Source: an uncultured Collinsella sp.
Lineage (GTDB): Bacteria; Actinomycetota; Coriobacteriia; Coriobacteriales; Coriobacteriaceae
Reading direction: 5' to 3'
DNA: 32,756 nucleotides
NCBI GenBank assembly: GCA_900542175.1
Contig: UQNC01000021.1
Span: 1-32,756, forward strand
How positions within the stretch are numbered: position 1 is the first letter of the stretch; each line of letters starts with the position of its first letter. The translations under genes and the position numbers were made by a program. Below are positions 21,610-30,607 of this stretch, piece after piece. Under the pieces are notes generated by a model. It saw nothing but the letters and a program-made list of their open reading frames with translations. It was not told where the DNA came from and did no database searches.

Positions 21610-24375
21610 CTACTCGGCGCTCTTGAGGGCGCCGACCATGTCGATCTTATTGAGGGTGCGATTGGTAGCGAGGTTGACGATGATCGTAAAGCCGAAGGAA
21701 AGCACCACGGCAAGCACGTAGCTCAGCGGCTCGACTTCGACGTCAAAGTACAATGACGGCATCTGCAAGATGTACGTAAAGCTCTCGGCCAGCGCACCAC
21801 CCAGCGGTACGCCCAGCGCGGCACCAATCGCCGTGAGGATCAACGTCTCCTTGTTGACGTAGTGGTGCACCTCGCCACGGCGGAAGCCCAGCACCTTAAT
21901 GGTCGCCAGCTCGCGCTCGCGCTCGGAGATATTCGTGTTGGACAGCGTAAACACCACCACAAACGACAGGCACGCCGCCATAAAGGTCACGAGCACCACG
22001 ACCGAATTGATAATCGTAAAGTTCGCCTCATAGTTTTCCCAATGCTCGGCCGTACTCGAAATCGTAAGCCAACCGTCACTCTTAAGATTCTTGCTAAACG
22101 CAATCTGGTCGGCCGACGAACCCTTAAGCAGCACAAAGACGCCGTTAAGGCGTGCACTTCGACCGAACGCGCGCTCATAGGTGCCCTGCGTCATGTAAAG
22201 CGTGTTGCCCAGATAGTTGAGCGAGATGTCGCTGACTTTGACCTTGGCAACATTGAGCGACGAATCTTGGACGTGTGCCGTATCGCCCGGCTTGATCCCC
22301 AGCACCAGCTGAGAGCTCTTGCTCAAATACACATCCCCGTCACGCAGGGCGAGCGGTTCTTTGGACTCGTCCTCTAGGCGCACGTAGTCATCCAGGTCGT
22401 TCGTGCGGTCATCGGGCACCACGATCAGCTGCACGGTCTCGCTCTTTCCGCCGAATGTAAAGGTAACGTTGTCGGTCATAATCGGCAGCGTCGAAGTCAC
22501 GGTCACGTCGGAATCCTTGGCTGCACTGCGCTCATCCAACGCCGCGCACGTCTGCGAAAAATCATCGGGATTGGCGACCGCCAGCAAATCGTAGCGTGTG
22601 ATGTGCCCGTACTGCTTGGGCGACAGCGCGACCGACGTATCACGGATGCCCATACCGCAAATCACAAGCGCCGTGCAGCCCGCAATGCCAAAGATGGTCA
22701 TAAAGGCGCGCTTTTTGTAGCGGAACAGGTTGCGTGCAGCGACCTTGTTCAAAAAGCCCATGCGGTGCCAGATAAAGCCAATGCGCTCGAGCAGAATGCG
22801 CGAGCCGGCGCGCGGGGCCTTGGGGCGCATGAGCGAGGCTGGGGTCTCAGCCATCTCGTGGCGGCAGGCGATAATCGTGGCGCCCACCACGCCCACGGCA
22901 AACAGCGCTACCGACACGAGTGATGACACGATGTCGTACGAAAGCAACATCTGGGGCAGCGAGTACATGTCGTCGAACACCGTAAACAAGAACAGCGGCA
23001 GACCCACAAATCCGATGATATTGCCGAGCACGCCACCGATCAGACACGCCCACAGCGAGTAGTCCACATATTTGGACAGGATACGCCCGCGCGAATAGCC
23101 GAGCGCCTTGTACAGGCCAATGAGCGTGCGCTCCTCCTCGACCATGCGCGTGGCGGTGGTGAGGCTGATGAGCACGGCGACGATAAAGAAGATGAACGGG
23201 AACACCGTGGCAATGGCCTCAATTGACGAGCTATCGCTCTCCACGCTCGAGTAGCTTGCGATGTTATCGCGGTCCTGGATGTACCAGGTGCATTCGCCCA
23301 GGTCAGAGAGCTCGGCGCGGGCATCGGCAAACTGCTGGTCGGCGGCGGCACGGCGCTGGTCCAGGTCGGCTTGCGCCTGCGCACGCTCGTCGCTGCCCTC
23401 GGCCATGCGATTGATGTTGTCCTGCTCGATCCCAAAGACCATATTCGCCTGACGCTCAGCTGCGTCCAAGCTCGCCGGTGTGTCGACCGTCAGCTCCTGG
23501 GCGCGCGCCTTCTCACGCTCCTCGCGGATCTTCTCGATATTGCCCTTGACCTCATTGATCTTTGCCGAGTAGGCATCCGAATAGGAGTTGAGGCTCTTGG
23601 CTCCCTCGACGACCACGTGGACAGCGGAGTAGGAAGAAGATGTCGCGGCATCCTCGCTCACGTAGAACTTGTAGTCCGCAGTCGAAGCAGCGCGAAAGGC
23701 GTTGACTGTCGAGTCGGAGCTCACGTCGGTAGGATCGAGAACCTCGGCCGTGATGGTGTAGTCCCCATCGGCAAACTGGTCCTTGGCGCTTTGGTTCGAC
23801 GAGCTCGCATCGTTGGCGGCAAAGCTCACCGTATCGCCGATTTTCTTGCCCGAAGCCTTCAAAAAACGTGAGGTCACTGCCACTTCGCCCGAAGTCTCGG
23901 GCAGCTCGCCGCGCACTAGCACCGGTTGGTCAATATTCTCTTTGGAGAGGCTCTGTACGACGACACGCTCGCGCGTCGTACCCACGGCGGTATAGGCGGT
24001 CTCGGTATAGATGCCCTCGGCCGTCTCGACGCCATCGACCTCTTGGATCGCGGCAATATCGTCATCGGTCAGACCATAGGTCGACTGCACGTTGATGTCA
24101 TAGACATTCTGCTGGTCAAAATAGGCGTCGACCGAATCACACAGGTCCTCGCAGCCCGCCTTAAGGCCGCACATCACGCTCACGCCAAGCGCGGTGATCA
24201 CAACGATAGACAAGAAGCGTTTGAGGCTGCCGCGAATCGTGCGGTAGATGCCACGGCGAAAAACCGTCGGCACCATATCGTTTGAGCTTTGGGCGGTACG
24301 GTAGGTCGTAAAATCCTGCTCGCGCTCCGTGTTCTGCGCGTCGCGGCGTTGACTGTTTTGGCGGTCCTGATTCAT
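21610..24375 (-). CDS. FtsX-like ABC transporter permease
   Basis: About 921 residues; a GTG at 24387 is an alternative start. It has the duplicated MacB/FtsX plan: a cytoplasmic N-terminus, a first membrane helix (FLSIVVITALGVSVMCGL), a long extracytoplasmic domain with an alanine- and charge-rich coiled coil near residues 285-355, three helices around 400-510, a second helix-domain unit (KRAFMTIFGIAGCTALVICGM), and three C-terminal helices. Such single-gene 10-helix permeases form mechanotransmission ABC systems for lipoprotein, peptide or antibiotic handling rather than classical transport. The gene overlaps or abuts the ATPase stop, so the two are coupled. Confidence 0.88.
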   Translation of the reverse strand: MNQDRQNSQRRDAQNTEREQDFTTYRTAQSSNDMVPTVFRRGIYRTIRGSLKRFLSIVVITALGVSVMCGLKAGCEDLCDSVDAYFDQQNVYDINVQSTYGLTDDDIAAIQEVDGVETAEGIYTETAYTAVGTTRERVVVQSLSKENIDQPVLVRGELPETSGEVAVTSRFLKASGKKIGDTVSFAANDASSSNQSAKDQFADGDYTITAEVLDPTDVSSDSTVNAFRAASTADYKFYVSEDAATSSSYSAVHVVVEGAKSLNSYSDAYSAKINEVKGNIEKIREEREKARAQELTVDTPASLDAAERQANMVFGIEQDNINRMAEGSDERAQAQADLDQRRAAADQQFADARAELSDLGECTWYIQDRDNIASYSSVESDSSSIEAIATVFPFIFFIVAVLISLTTATRMVEEERTLIGLYKALGYSRGRILSKYVDYSLWACLIGGVLGNIIGFVGLPLFLFTVFDDMYSLPQMLLSYDIVSSLVSVALFAVGVVGATIIACRHEMAETPASLMRPKAPRAGSRILLERIGFIWHRMGFLNKVAARNLFRYKKRAFMTIFGIAGCTALVICGMGIRDTSVALSPKQYGHITRYDLLAVANPDDFSQTCAALDERSAAKDSDVTVTSTLPIMTDNVTFTFGGKSETVQLIVVPDDRTNDLDDYVRLEDESKEPLALRDGDVYLSKSSQLVLGIKPGDTAHVQDSSLNVAKVKVSDISLNYLGNTLYMTQGTYERAFGRSARLNGVFVLLKGSSADQIAFSKNLKSDGWLTISSTAEHWENYEANFTIINSVVVLVTFMAACLSFVVVFTLSNTNISERERELATIKVLGFRRGEVHHYVNKETLILTAIGAALGVPLGGALAESFTYILQMPSLYFDVEVEPLSYVLAVVLSFGFTIIVNLATNRTLNKIDMVGALKSAE

Positions 24376-24380
24376 GGGCG

Positions 24381-25082
24381 CTACCACTCGATCGTCTCGA
24401 TAGGCACAGGATTTTGCTGGATCGTCTCGCTCTCCACGCGGCCGCTCTTAAAGCGGATCAGGCGATCGGCCATGGGCGCCAGCGCAGAGTTGTGGGTGAT
24501 GATGATGACCGTAATGCCTTGCTTGCGGCAAGTGTCCTGTAGCAGCTGCAAGATCTGCTTGCCGGTTTTGTAGTCGAGTGCACCCGTAGGCTCGTCGCAC
24601 AAAAGCAGCTTGGGGTTCTTAGCCAGCGCGCGGGCGATGGATACGCGCTGCTGCTCGCCGCCCGAAAGCTGCGCCGGAAAGTTAGCGAGGCGGTCGCCCA
24701 GGCCAACCTGGCGAAGCGTTTGCTCGGCATCGAGCGAATCGGGGCAGATCTGCGCCGCGAGTTCGACGTTCTCAAGCGCCGTCAGGTTAGGGACCAGATT
24801 GTAGAACTGAAAGACAAAGCCAACATCGGCGCGACGGTATTCCACAAGCTGAGCCTCGTTGGCAGAGCTCACGTCACGCCCGTCCACCGTCACGGTGCCA
24901 GAAGTTGCCGTGTCCATGCCGCCCAGAATGTTGAGGGCCGTGGTCTTGCCGGCACCCGAAGCACCCAAAATGATGGCGAGCTCGCCGCGCTCGACCGTAA
25001 AGCTCGCGCCGTCGAGCGCGTGGATACGGGCATCGCCCTCGCCGTATGCCTTGATGACGTCTTTGAATTCGATATAGGCCAT
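24381..25082 (-). CDS. ABC transporter ATP-binding protein (MacB/LolD-like)
   Basis: A 233-residue ATPase of the LolD/MacB group. Walker A is GASGAGKTT, the Q-loop FQFYNLVP, the signature LSGGEQQRVS, Walker B LLLCDEPTGALD and the H-loop ITHNS. It drives the FtsX-type permease immediately downstream. On its upstream side is a GATAAAACCTGCC repeat in the same orientation. Confidence 0.93.
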   Translation of the reverse strand: MAYIEFKDVIKAYGEGDARIHALDGASFTVERGELAIILGASGAGKTTALNILGGMDTATSGTVTVDGRDVSSANEAQLVEYRRADVGFVFQFYNLVPNLTALENVELAAQICPDSLDAEQTLRQVGLGDRLANFPAQLSGGEQQRVSIARALAKNPKLLLCDEPTGALDYKTGKQILQLLQDTCRKQGITVIIITHNSALAPMADRLIRFKSGRVESETIQQNPVPIETIEW

Positions 25083-25132
25083 CGATTAATTCCCATCTGG
25101 TCGGATAACTCTTTAGTATTACCCATTTCCCA

Positions 25133-25171
25133 CCTACCAAAAAGGGACAGGTTTATTTTGGCAGGTTTTAT
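25133..25171 (-). repeat. GATAAAACCTGCC/GGCAGG repeat upstream of the LolD-like gene
   Basis: Reverse-strand copy (ATAAAACCTGCC to GGTAGG; one stem position changed). It lies about 50 bp before the ATPase start, the only inverted copy in the window, keeping the same orientation relative to a gene start as the copy at 13675. Confidence 0.9.
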
Positions 25172-25282
25172 ATGGGGAAACGGCAGCTATAGATAGGGCG
25201 CCGGGGAGGCCGAGAAATCATCAACGGGGTCAGGCCGACCGCCAAATACAACGCACGCATCTCAATCTGTCAGCCAAATCAT

Positions 25283-25312
25283 TCGAACAGCTGTTCGTTT
25301 CTATGATATGAT
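25283..25312 (+). promoter_or_regulatory. LexA-type SOS box overlapping a promoter
   Basis: TCGAACAGCTGTTCG (25283-25297) matches the actinobacterial SOS box TCGAAC-N4-GTTCGA except for the last base. TATGAT (25307-25312) is a good -10 box placed so that the SOS box covers the -35 region. It lies about 55 bp upstream of the GyrI-like gene. Confidence 0.7.
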
Positions 25313-25353
25313 TCAACTATCTAAGTAGGCCAATACGCAGAAAGGCGGCCAAC

Positions 25354-25992
25354 ATGGCGTTCGACTTTAAGAAGGAATGCAAGGAGCTCTACAAACCTGC
25401 AAGCAAGCCGAGCATCGTAACAGTCCCGCCTATGAGCTACGTTGCCGTTCGCGGAAAGGGCGACCCAAATACCGAAGGTGGCGAGTATCAAAACGCCCTG
25501 CCGCTACTTTACGGCATCGCCTATACCGTCAAGATGTCGAAGAAAGGCTCAAGGAGTATCGAGGGCTATTTCGACTTTGTGGTACCGCCGCTCGAGGGTT
25601 TCTGGTGGCAAGAGTCCCCGAGCGGCGGCATCGATTATGTACGCAAGGACAATTTCAACTTTATCTCGTGCATCCGCCTGCCCGATTTCGTCACCCGAGA
25701 TGACTTTGACTGGGCAGTCGCGGAAGCCACGACCAAAAAGAAACTGGACTTTTCCGCCGTCGAACTGCTTAAAGTTGACGAGGGTCTCTGCGTTCAATGC
25801 ATGCACACCGGGCCCTACGACAACGAACCGGCGACCGTAGACGCTATGCATGAATACACGACCGAGCTGGGCTATGTTCCCGACTTCTCAGACACCCGTT
25901 TACATCACGAAATCTATCTCTCCGATCCACGCAAATGCGCACCGGAGAAACTTAAGACCGTGGTTCGTCATCCTATCAAGCGCGCTGAATAG
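25354..25992 (+). CDS. GyrI-like small-molecule-binding domain protein
   Basis: A 212-residue stand-alone GyrI-like (SHS2/AraC-effector-type) protein without a DNA-binding domain. Recognisable parts are MSYVAVRGKGDPNT near residues 27-40, the FVVPPLEGFWW segment, and CMHTGPYDNEPATVDAMHEY near the C-terminus. Members bind small ligands or, like E. coli SbmC/GyrI, protect DNA gyrase; some hydrolyse lactones or cyclopropanes. RBS AAAGGCGG. The SOS-type operator upstream fits a DNA-damage-related role, as for sbmC, which is also LexA-controlled. Confidence 0.85.
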   Translation: MAFDFKKECKELYKPASKPSIVTVPPMSYVAVRGKGDPNTEGGEYQNALPLLYGIAYTVKMSKKGSRSIEGYFDFVVPPLEGFWWQESPSGGIDYVRKDNFNFISCIRLPDFVTRDDFDWAVAEATTKKKLDFSAVELLKVDEGLCVQCMHTGPYDNEPATVDAMHEYTTELGYVPDFSDTRLHHEIYLSDPRKCAPEKLKTVVRHPIKRAE

Positions 25993-26065
25993 CGTGGGGC
26001 GTCATTTCACGCGCTAGGTTTTAAGCCGGCCAACCAGCCGCCTCCTAGGCCGTCCGGTAATTATC

Positions 26066-26092
26066 TTGACGCGGCCCGTCGCATCTTATAAG
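26066..26092 (+). promoter_or_regulatory. Possible promoter of the ClC gene
   Basis: TTGACG and TATAAG are separated by 15 bp, slightly short. A hairpin AGCTGGA/TCCAGCT followed by CTTTTTCT lies between it and the gene (26113-26150) and could attenuate transcription. No fluoride riboswitch consensus was recognised. Confidence 0.35.
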
Positions 26093-26162
26093 TTTGTTTT
26101 GCTAAAGCTGGAAAGCCTCTCAACGATGCGCAACTCCAGCTCTTTTTCTATCAAGAGAGCAA

Positions 26163-27422
26163 GTGTCGAAAAGCAAAATGTCAGAAAGCAGCGCTTCGAG
26201 CAGAATCAAACGCCTGGTCAACACCTATAGCGGTCTCATGCTCATGGGCGCCGTCGGAATCCCTATCGGCGTTATCGTTGGCGCCATCAGTGCCCTTTTT
26301 GGTCGTGTGCTCCTGGCAATCGGCGCCTTCCGTGACGAGCACATCGTACTGCTCCTTCCCTTCCTCGCCCTCATGGGCTTGGCCATCGTATTTGCCTACC
26401 TCACCTGGGGCAAAGGCACCGATCGGGGCATGAGCTTAGTATTCGACGTAGGTCACGGACGCGAGGACGCCATCTCCCCGCGTCTGGTGCCGCTCATTAT
26501 GCTGAGCACGTGGGCCACGCATCTCTTTGGCGGCAGCGCGGGACGCGAAGGCGTAGCCGTGCAGATCGGCGCAACCGTCTCGCATTGGATCGGCCGACGT
26601 CTACCTTTCCGAGAACCCGGCAACACGTTTTTGCTTATCGGCATGGCCGCCGGCTTTGCCGGACTCTTCCGAACGCCCCTCGCCGCCACGGTCTTTGCGA
26701 TCGAAGTACTGGTCGCAGGACGCATGGAATACCGCGCGCTGTTTCCCGCGCTTACAGCCTCGCTCGCCGCAAGCATGACCTCCGGCGCTCTGGGGCTCGA
26801 GAAGTTTGAGGTCGCCGTTACCGCCTCGTATGCGCTCGACCTCCCCGGTCTTGGACGACTGGCGTTGTTGGGTATCGCGTTTGGTATGGTAGGTGGAGCT
26901 TTTGCCTGGTGCCTTGCCCATGCCAAGACCCTTGCAGCGCGGCTGCTCCCCAGCCCTTACATACGCGTTGCCGTTATGGGCCTTGCGCTGTCGGCGATTC
27001 TGTTCGCGCTGTGGCAGGGGCGATACTGCGGCCTTGGCACCAACCTGATATCCGCGGCACTGGGTGACAACGGTGAGGCGTCGATCATGCCTTGGGACTG
27101 GGCGCTCAAATTCGTACTCACCATCGCCACGCTTGCCGCAGGATATCAGGGTGGCGAGGTGACGCCGCTGTTCTCCATCGGAGCCAGCCTGGGTGTCGTA
27201 CTCGCCGGGATTCTCGGCATGCCCGTCGAGCTCTGCGCCGCGCTGGGATACGCCGCCGTCTTTGGCAGCGCCACCAATACGCTGCTCGCGCCCATCTTTA
27301 TTGGCTGCGAGGTCTTTGGCTTTAGCAGTCTGCCGACGTTCTTTATTGTCTGCGTCGTGGCCTACCTGTTCAACATGGATAAGTCGATCTATGCGCTGCA
27401 GGAGCACAGCCGCACCCGATAA
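26163..27422 (+). CDS. ClC-family anion transporter, candidate CLC-F fluoride/proton antiporter
   Basis: A 419-residue integral membrane protein of the ClC family. GSAGREGVAVQIGA holds the gating glutamate E129 (helix F), VFDVGHGRED replaces the canonical GSGIPE of helix D, and GGEVTP (330-335) replaces GGIFAP with E332. As I recall, the last feature marks the CLC-F branch, where a glutamate and threonine at these positions serve proton and fluoride. A tyrosine (Y401 in AYLF) lies where the central-ion tyrosine is expected. The start is GTG at 26163 with a weak RBS (AAGAGAG); an ATG at 26178 is possible. Probable job: fluoride export. Confidence 0.82.
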   Translation: MSKSKMSESSASSRIKRLVNTYSGLMLMGAVGIPIGVIVGAISALFGRVLLAIGAFRDEHIVLLLPFLALMGLAIVFAYLTWGKGTDRGMSLVFDVGHGREDAISPRLVPLIMLSTWATHLFGGSAGREGVAVQIGATVSHWIGRRLPFREPGNTFLLIGMAAGFAGLFRTPLAATVFAIEVLVAGRMEYRALFPALTASLAASMTSGALGLEKFEVAVTASYALDLPGLGRLALLGIAFGMVGGAFAWCLAHAKTLAARLLPSPYIRVAVMGLALSAILFALWQGRYCGLGTNLISAALGDNGEASIMPWDWALKFVLTIATLAAGYQGGEVTPLFSIGASLGVVLAGILGMPVELCAALGYAAVFGSATNTLLAPIFIGCEVFGFSSLPTFFIVCVVAYLFNMDKSIYALQEHSRTR

Positions 27423-27445
27423 ACAGGGCGTTTGCCACCAAAAAA

Positions 27446-27478
27446 CGCGCACGACAGGCCGGGCCCGCCGCGCGCGTC
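27446..27478 (-). terminator. Terminator of the AIM24 gene
   Basis: ACGCGC and GCGCGT bracket a GC-rich loop; on the minus strand the hairpin is followed by TTTTTTGG. It lies 14 nt beyond the stop codon and between convergent genes. Confidence 0.75.
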
Positions 27479-27491
27479 ATCCTATACACGA

Positions 27492-28166
27492 TTAGTTATT
27501 GTTGTTGGTCATCGAAGCCACTGCTGCCGCAAGATTGGAAATGGGCATTGTCTGCAGCCAGATGCGCCCCGGACCGGTGAGCACAGTGTTGAACACGCCT
27601 TCACCGCCAAACATGATGTTTTTGACGCCCTTGACCATATGCGCATCGATGCTCACCGTCTCCTCAAAGCCGGCCACGTTGCCGGTATCTACAATCATTT
27701 GCTGGCCAGCAGCAAGCTCGTACTCAACTAGGTCGCCGTCGATCTCGGCAAAGGCAATACCCGAGCCCGTGAGCTTTTGCATGATAAAACCCTCGCCGCC
27801 AAAGACGCCGGTCTTTGCCTTCTTGTTAAAGTGGATGCTCAGCTCAACACCACTTTCCGCGGCAAGGAACGAACGCTTCTGCAAAATCCAGCTCTTACCA
27901 GGGCCAATCTCGATCGGTATAATGCGGCCGGGGAAGCAAGAGCCAAACGCAATCATGCCATCGCCGTGCGCGGTCCAAATGTTTTGGAACAACGCCTCAC
28001 CCGAAAAAGCCTTAGAGAACATCTTGCCTATACCACCGCCCGAGGTGGACATCTCCATGTTGGGGGTCATCCAGACCATGGCACCGCTTTCGGTGATCAT
28101 GGATTCGCCGTCGCTAAGGTTGCACGTAACAACCGGGAAAGCCCCTCCGCCGATCTCGTACTGCAT
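27492..28166 (-). CDS. AIM24 / TIGR00266 family protein
   Basis: A 224-residue protein of the AIM24 (formerly DUF124) family, a beta-rich fold made of related halves. GESMITESGAMVWM near the start and FGGEGFIMQKLTGSG and FGGEGVFNTVLTGPG later are the family's repeated glycine-rich motifs. No signal peptide or membrane helix. Biochemical function is unknown in bacteria. The C-terminus ends in four asparagines. Monocistronic. Confidence 0.9.
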   Translation of the reverse strand: MQYEIGGGAFPVVTCNLSDGESMITESGAMVWMTPNMEMSTSGGGIGKMFSKAFSGEALFQNIWTAHGDGMIAFGSCFPGRIIPIEIGPGKSWILQKRSFLAAESGVELSIHFNKKAKTGVFGGEGFIMQKLTGSGIAFAEIDGDLVEYELAAGQQMIVDTGNVAGFEETVSIDAHMVKGVKNIMFGGEGVFNTVLTGPGRIWLQTMPISNLAAAVASMTNNNN

Positions 28167-28290
28167 GACCGTCTCCTTTCCTTCGGGAGCCGAACAACGA
28201 TGTCCATATTTTAGCAGTTAGAGGTGCGTTTATTTGGGTCGGTGGCGTTCATGGCGCCGATCACCGCCAGCCTCCGCTGCCGTCTGCACA

Positions 28291-28330
28291 GATAAAACCT
28301 GCCAAAACAAACCTGTCCCTTTTTGCAGGT
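28291..28330 (+). repeat. GATAAAACCTGCC/GGCAGG repeat next to the histidine kinase stop codon
   Basis: Copy with two changes (AAAACAAACC core; one G lost in the right arm, TTTTTGCAGG). The kinase stop codon lies at 28332-28334, directly beyond it. Confidence 0.9.
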
Positions 28331-28331
28331 T

Positions 28332-29693
28332 TTAGAGACGGACGGTGAAGGTGATCTGATGGTCGTGGCCAGATACGGTAGCGGAGCCGCCATGGGCTTC
28401 GGCGATGGCACGCACCACGGATAGGCCCACACCCGAGCCGCCTGTCTTGGAGCTGCGCGACACGTCCGCACGATAGAAGCGGTCGAACAATCGGTCCAGG
28501 TCGCCTTCGGGCAGCTCGTCTACAGCGTTCGATACGACAAGCTCTGCCGAGCCTTTGCCCGCACCGCGCGAAACGGCGCGCAGACTCAACTCGATCACGC
28601 TGCCCTCGCTCGCATAGCGCGTGGCATTGTCCAGCAGCAACTCAACCACCTGCGTCACCGCCGCAGCATCGGCATGAGCGCGCACGCCGGTCGCGACCGA
28701 CATCGACAGGCGCTTGCCGCGCGAGACCGCCACCGATTCAAACGGCGCGGCTGCCTTGTCAACTGCCTCCGAGAGATCGATCGACGCCATGGTAAAGCCC
28801 GCCGAGCCCTCGTCCATGCGCGCCAAAAATACCAGACGCTCCGTAAGTGCCGTCAGTCGCGCCACCTGCTCGTGAATGCTCTGCGTCCACTCACTCTCGC
28901 CGCTCTCAATCTCCTGTACCTCGTTGGCGGCATCGATCACAGCGAGCGGCGTCTTGATCTCGTGGCTTGCATCGGTAATAAATCGCTTTTGCTTGCTGTA
29001 GCTCTCGACCATCGGTCGAATCACGGCACCCGACGCGACCGTTACAATTGCCAGCACCGCCAGCCAGCCAATGCAACTGATCGCCACGCTCGCGCTCAAA
29101 AACGAATGAAAGCTTGCAAGCTCGCGCGAGCAGTCCACGAACACATAGGTGATCTCGTCGTCCTGGACGTCGGTCGTATAACGATAATTGCCAGAGAAGC
29201 CCGAGGTCCAGCCCTTGGCATGCAGCCTTGCGGCAATACTGGCGGCGCGCTTGGCACCAACCGCGGCAATGCGGGCCGTATTGACATCGGCAACCTGTCC
29301 GGCGTCAATCGTCACCGTAAAGTAGCGCGTGTCGAAGGGAGACTCCGCCGTCATGCCTTCGAAGTGTCTGATGCGAACGCCCGCTTGGCTATCGCCGGCA
29401 TCCTTGCCATTAGCGGGCTCGGCTTTAGACTCGTCCCCCCAATCGATACCGTCCTTGCCCGCCAGAATATAGTCCAGGCGAGCGTCGGCCATCTTGCAGA
29501 CATGCGAATAATTGACGATGTTGATGCCGGCGATGATGAGCGTGAGCACCACGGTCACGGCGCCCATGGCAACGAGGATAAACTTGCGACGCAGACGGCG
29601 GCCCAATGCGTCAACAGAATTAGCCCGCCCCTTACTACTCGAGGCGGCGTGAAACCACTCCGTCATGCGCTTGCACCACGCGCTCGCGCTCAC
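28332..29693 (-). CDS. Two-component sensor histidine kinase
   Basis: 453 residues. TM1 is about 37-60 and TM2 about 200-222, framing an extracytoplasmic sensor of roughly 140 residues. DASHEIKTPL holds the autophosphorylated H244. The N box is LLLDNATRYA and the G2 box GGSGVGLSVVRAIAEAHGG. The GTG start (29693) is 9 nt after GAGGAAGGCG, and only 2 nt separate it from the response regulator stop. The signal is unknown. It is the last gene of the operon. Confidence 0.9.
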   Translation of the reverse strand: MSASAWCKRMTEWFHAASSSKGRANSVDALGRRLRRKFILVAMGAVTVVLTLIIAGINIVNYSHVCKMADARLDYILAGKDGIDWGDESKAEPANGKDAGDSQAGVRIRHFEGMTAESPFDTRYFTVTIDAGQVADVNTARIAAVGAKRAASIAARLHAKGWTSGFSGNYRYTTDVQDDEITYVFVDCSRELASFHSFLSASVAISCIGWLAVLAIVTVASGAVIRPMVESYSKQKRFITDASHEIKTPLAVIDAANEVQEIESGESEWTQSIHEQVARLTALTERLVFLARMDEGSAGFTMASIDLSEAVDKAAAPFESVAVSRGKRLSMSVATGVRAHADAAAVTQVVELLLDNATRYASEGSVIELSLRAVSRGAGKGSAELVVSNAVDELPEGDLDRLFDRFYRADVSRSSKTGGSGVGLSVVRAIAEAHGGSATVSGHDHQITFTVRL

Positions 29694-29695
29694 GC

Positions 29696-30379
29696 TTATT
29701 CGCCTTCCTCGACAACCTCGAGCGAATAGCCCTGGTTACGCGACGCGCGAATGGCAACGTTGGCACCAAGCGCCGTCAGCTTTTTGCGCAGGTACGAGAT
29801 ATAGACCCACACCACGTTGGCGCCTTCGGGCGCGTCCTCACCCCAAACCTCGAGCATCAGACGTTCAGTGGGCATGCGCGTGCCGGCGTTGCGCATAAAG
29901 AGTTCCATAAGCTGAAACTCGCGATTGGCCAGGTGCTCCTCGCCCAAGGGTCCCACAAGCGTGCAAGCCGCCGTGTCGAGGCGCACGTTACCCACGCTGA
30001 GCGTCGTGGCGTCAATTGCCGTCGCGGCACGCGTCATGGCACGAATACGCGCAAGCAGTTCCTTGGCGGCAAACGGCTTGGTCAGGTAATCGTTGGCACC
30101 GGCATCCAGGCCCTCGACCTTATCGGACACCTCGCTTTTTGCCATGAGCATGATGATGGGCAGTCGCTTTCCGGCGGCGCGTGTACGCTTGAGCACCTCG
30201 ATGCCGTCCATGCCGGGCATCATGATGTCCAGGATTGCGGCGTCGTAATCGTTGGTGAGTAGATTCTCGAGCGCCGTCAAGCCGTCGAGGGCGGTGTCGA
30301 CCTCGTAGTCGCTATGTTGAAGAATCGCGGTGAGGGCGCGGGAGAGACCAGGTTCGTCCTCGGCAAGCATCAGCTTCAT
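29696..30379 (-). CDS. OmpR-family response regulator
   Basis: 227 residues from the ATG at 30379 (RBS GGAG). The receiver has E7-D8, phosphoacceptor D51 (AILDIMMPG) and K101 (LTKPF). The position after IIML is M rather than T (MLMAKSE), a slight deviation from the family's switch threonine. The C-terminal winged helix contains NVVWVYISYLRKKL. It is the partner of the downstream histidine kinase. Its own promoter carries direct repeats that fit OmpR-type binding. Confidence 0.92.
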   Translation of the reverse strand: MKLMLAEDEPGLSRALTAILQHSDYEVDTALDGLTALENLLTNDYDAAILDIMMPGMDGIEVLKRTRAAGKRLPIIMLMAKSEVSDKVEGLDAGANDYLTKPFAAKELLARIRAMTRAATAIDATTLSVGNVRLDTAACTLVGPLGEEHLANREFQLMELFMRNAGTRMPTERLMLEVWGEDAPEGANVVWVYISYLRKKLTALGANVAIRASRNQGYSLEVVEEGE

Positions 30380-30423
30380 AGTTGCTCCATTGGCGCATGG
30401 CTCCACAGGTTTCGATACTGCCG

Positions 30424-30462
30424 ATGATAGCGTACCGTCAACCGCCTTAGCGCAGCCTTAGC
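30424..30462 (-). promoter_or_regulatory. Promoter of the two-component operon with 11-bp-spaced direct repeats
   Basis: On the minus strand TATCAT (30424-30429) is a good -10. Two identical copies of GCTAAGGC (30455-30462 and 30444-30451) repeat with 11-bp periodicity over the -35 region, the standard layout for OmpR/PhoB-type activators. A third, weaker copy (GCTGAGCA) precedes them. Confidence 0.65.
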
Positions 30463-30607
30463 TGCTCAGCCTGCGCGTTTTTAAATACGCAGGATGTGGC
30501 TTAGCCAAACTTAAGGCGCACGTGTCGAGCGCTTTGACGCATGCCGGGCGCGAAGGGACAGTGACTCGTCCTTTCACGGCGCCCTAGTTATGCAAAGTGC
30601 TCGAGCG

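Noticed and set aside
26041..26162. Fluoride riboswitch before the ClC gene
   Set aside because: The conserved GGCGATG-type start and pseudoknot partners were not found.
30471..30492. Hairpin CTGCG...CGCAG as terminator of ogt
   Set aside because: Only five GC pairs around an AT-rich loop and over 100 nt beyond the stop; too weak to call.
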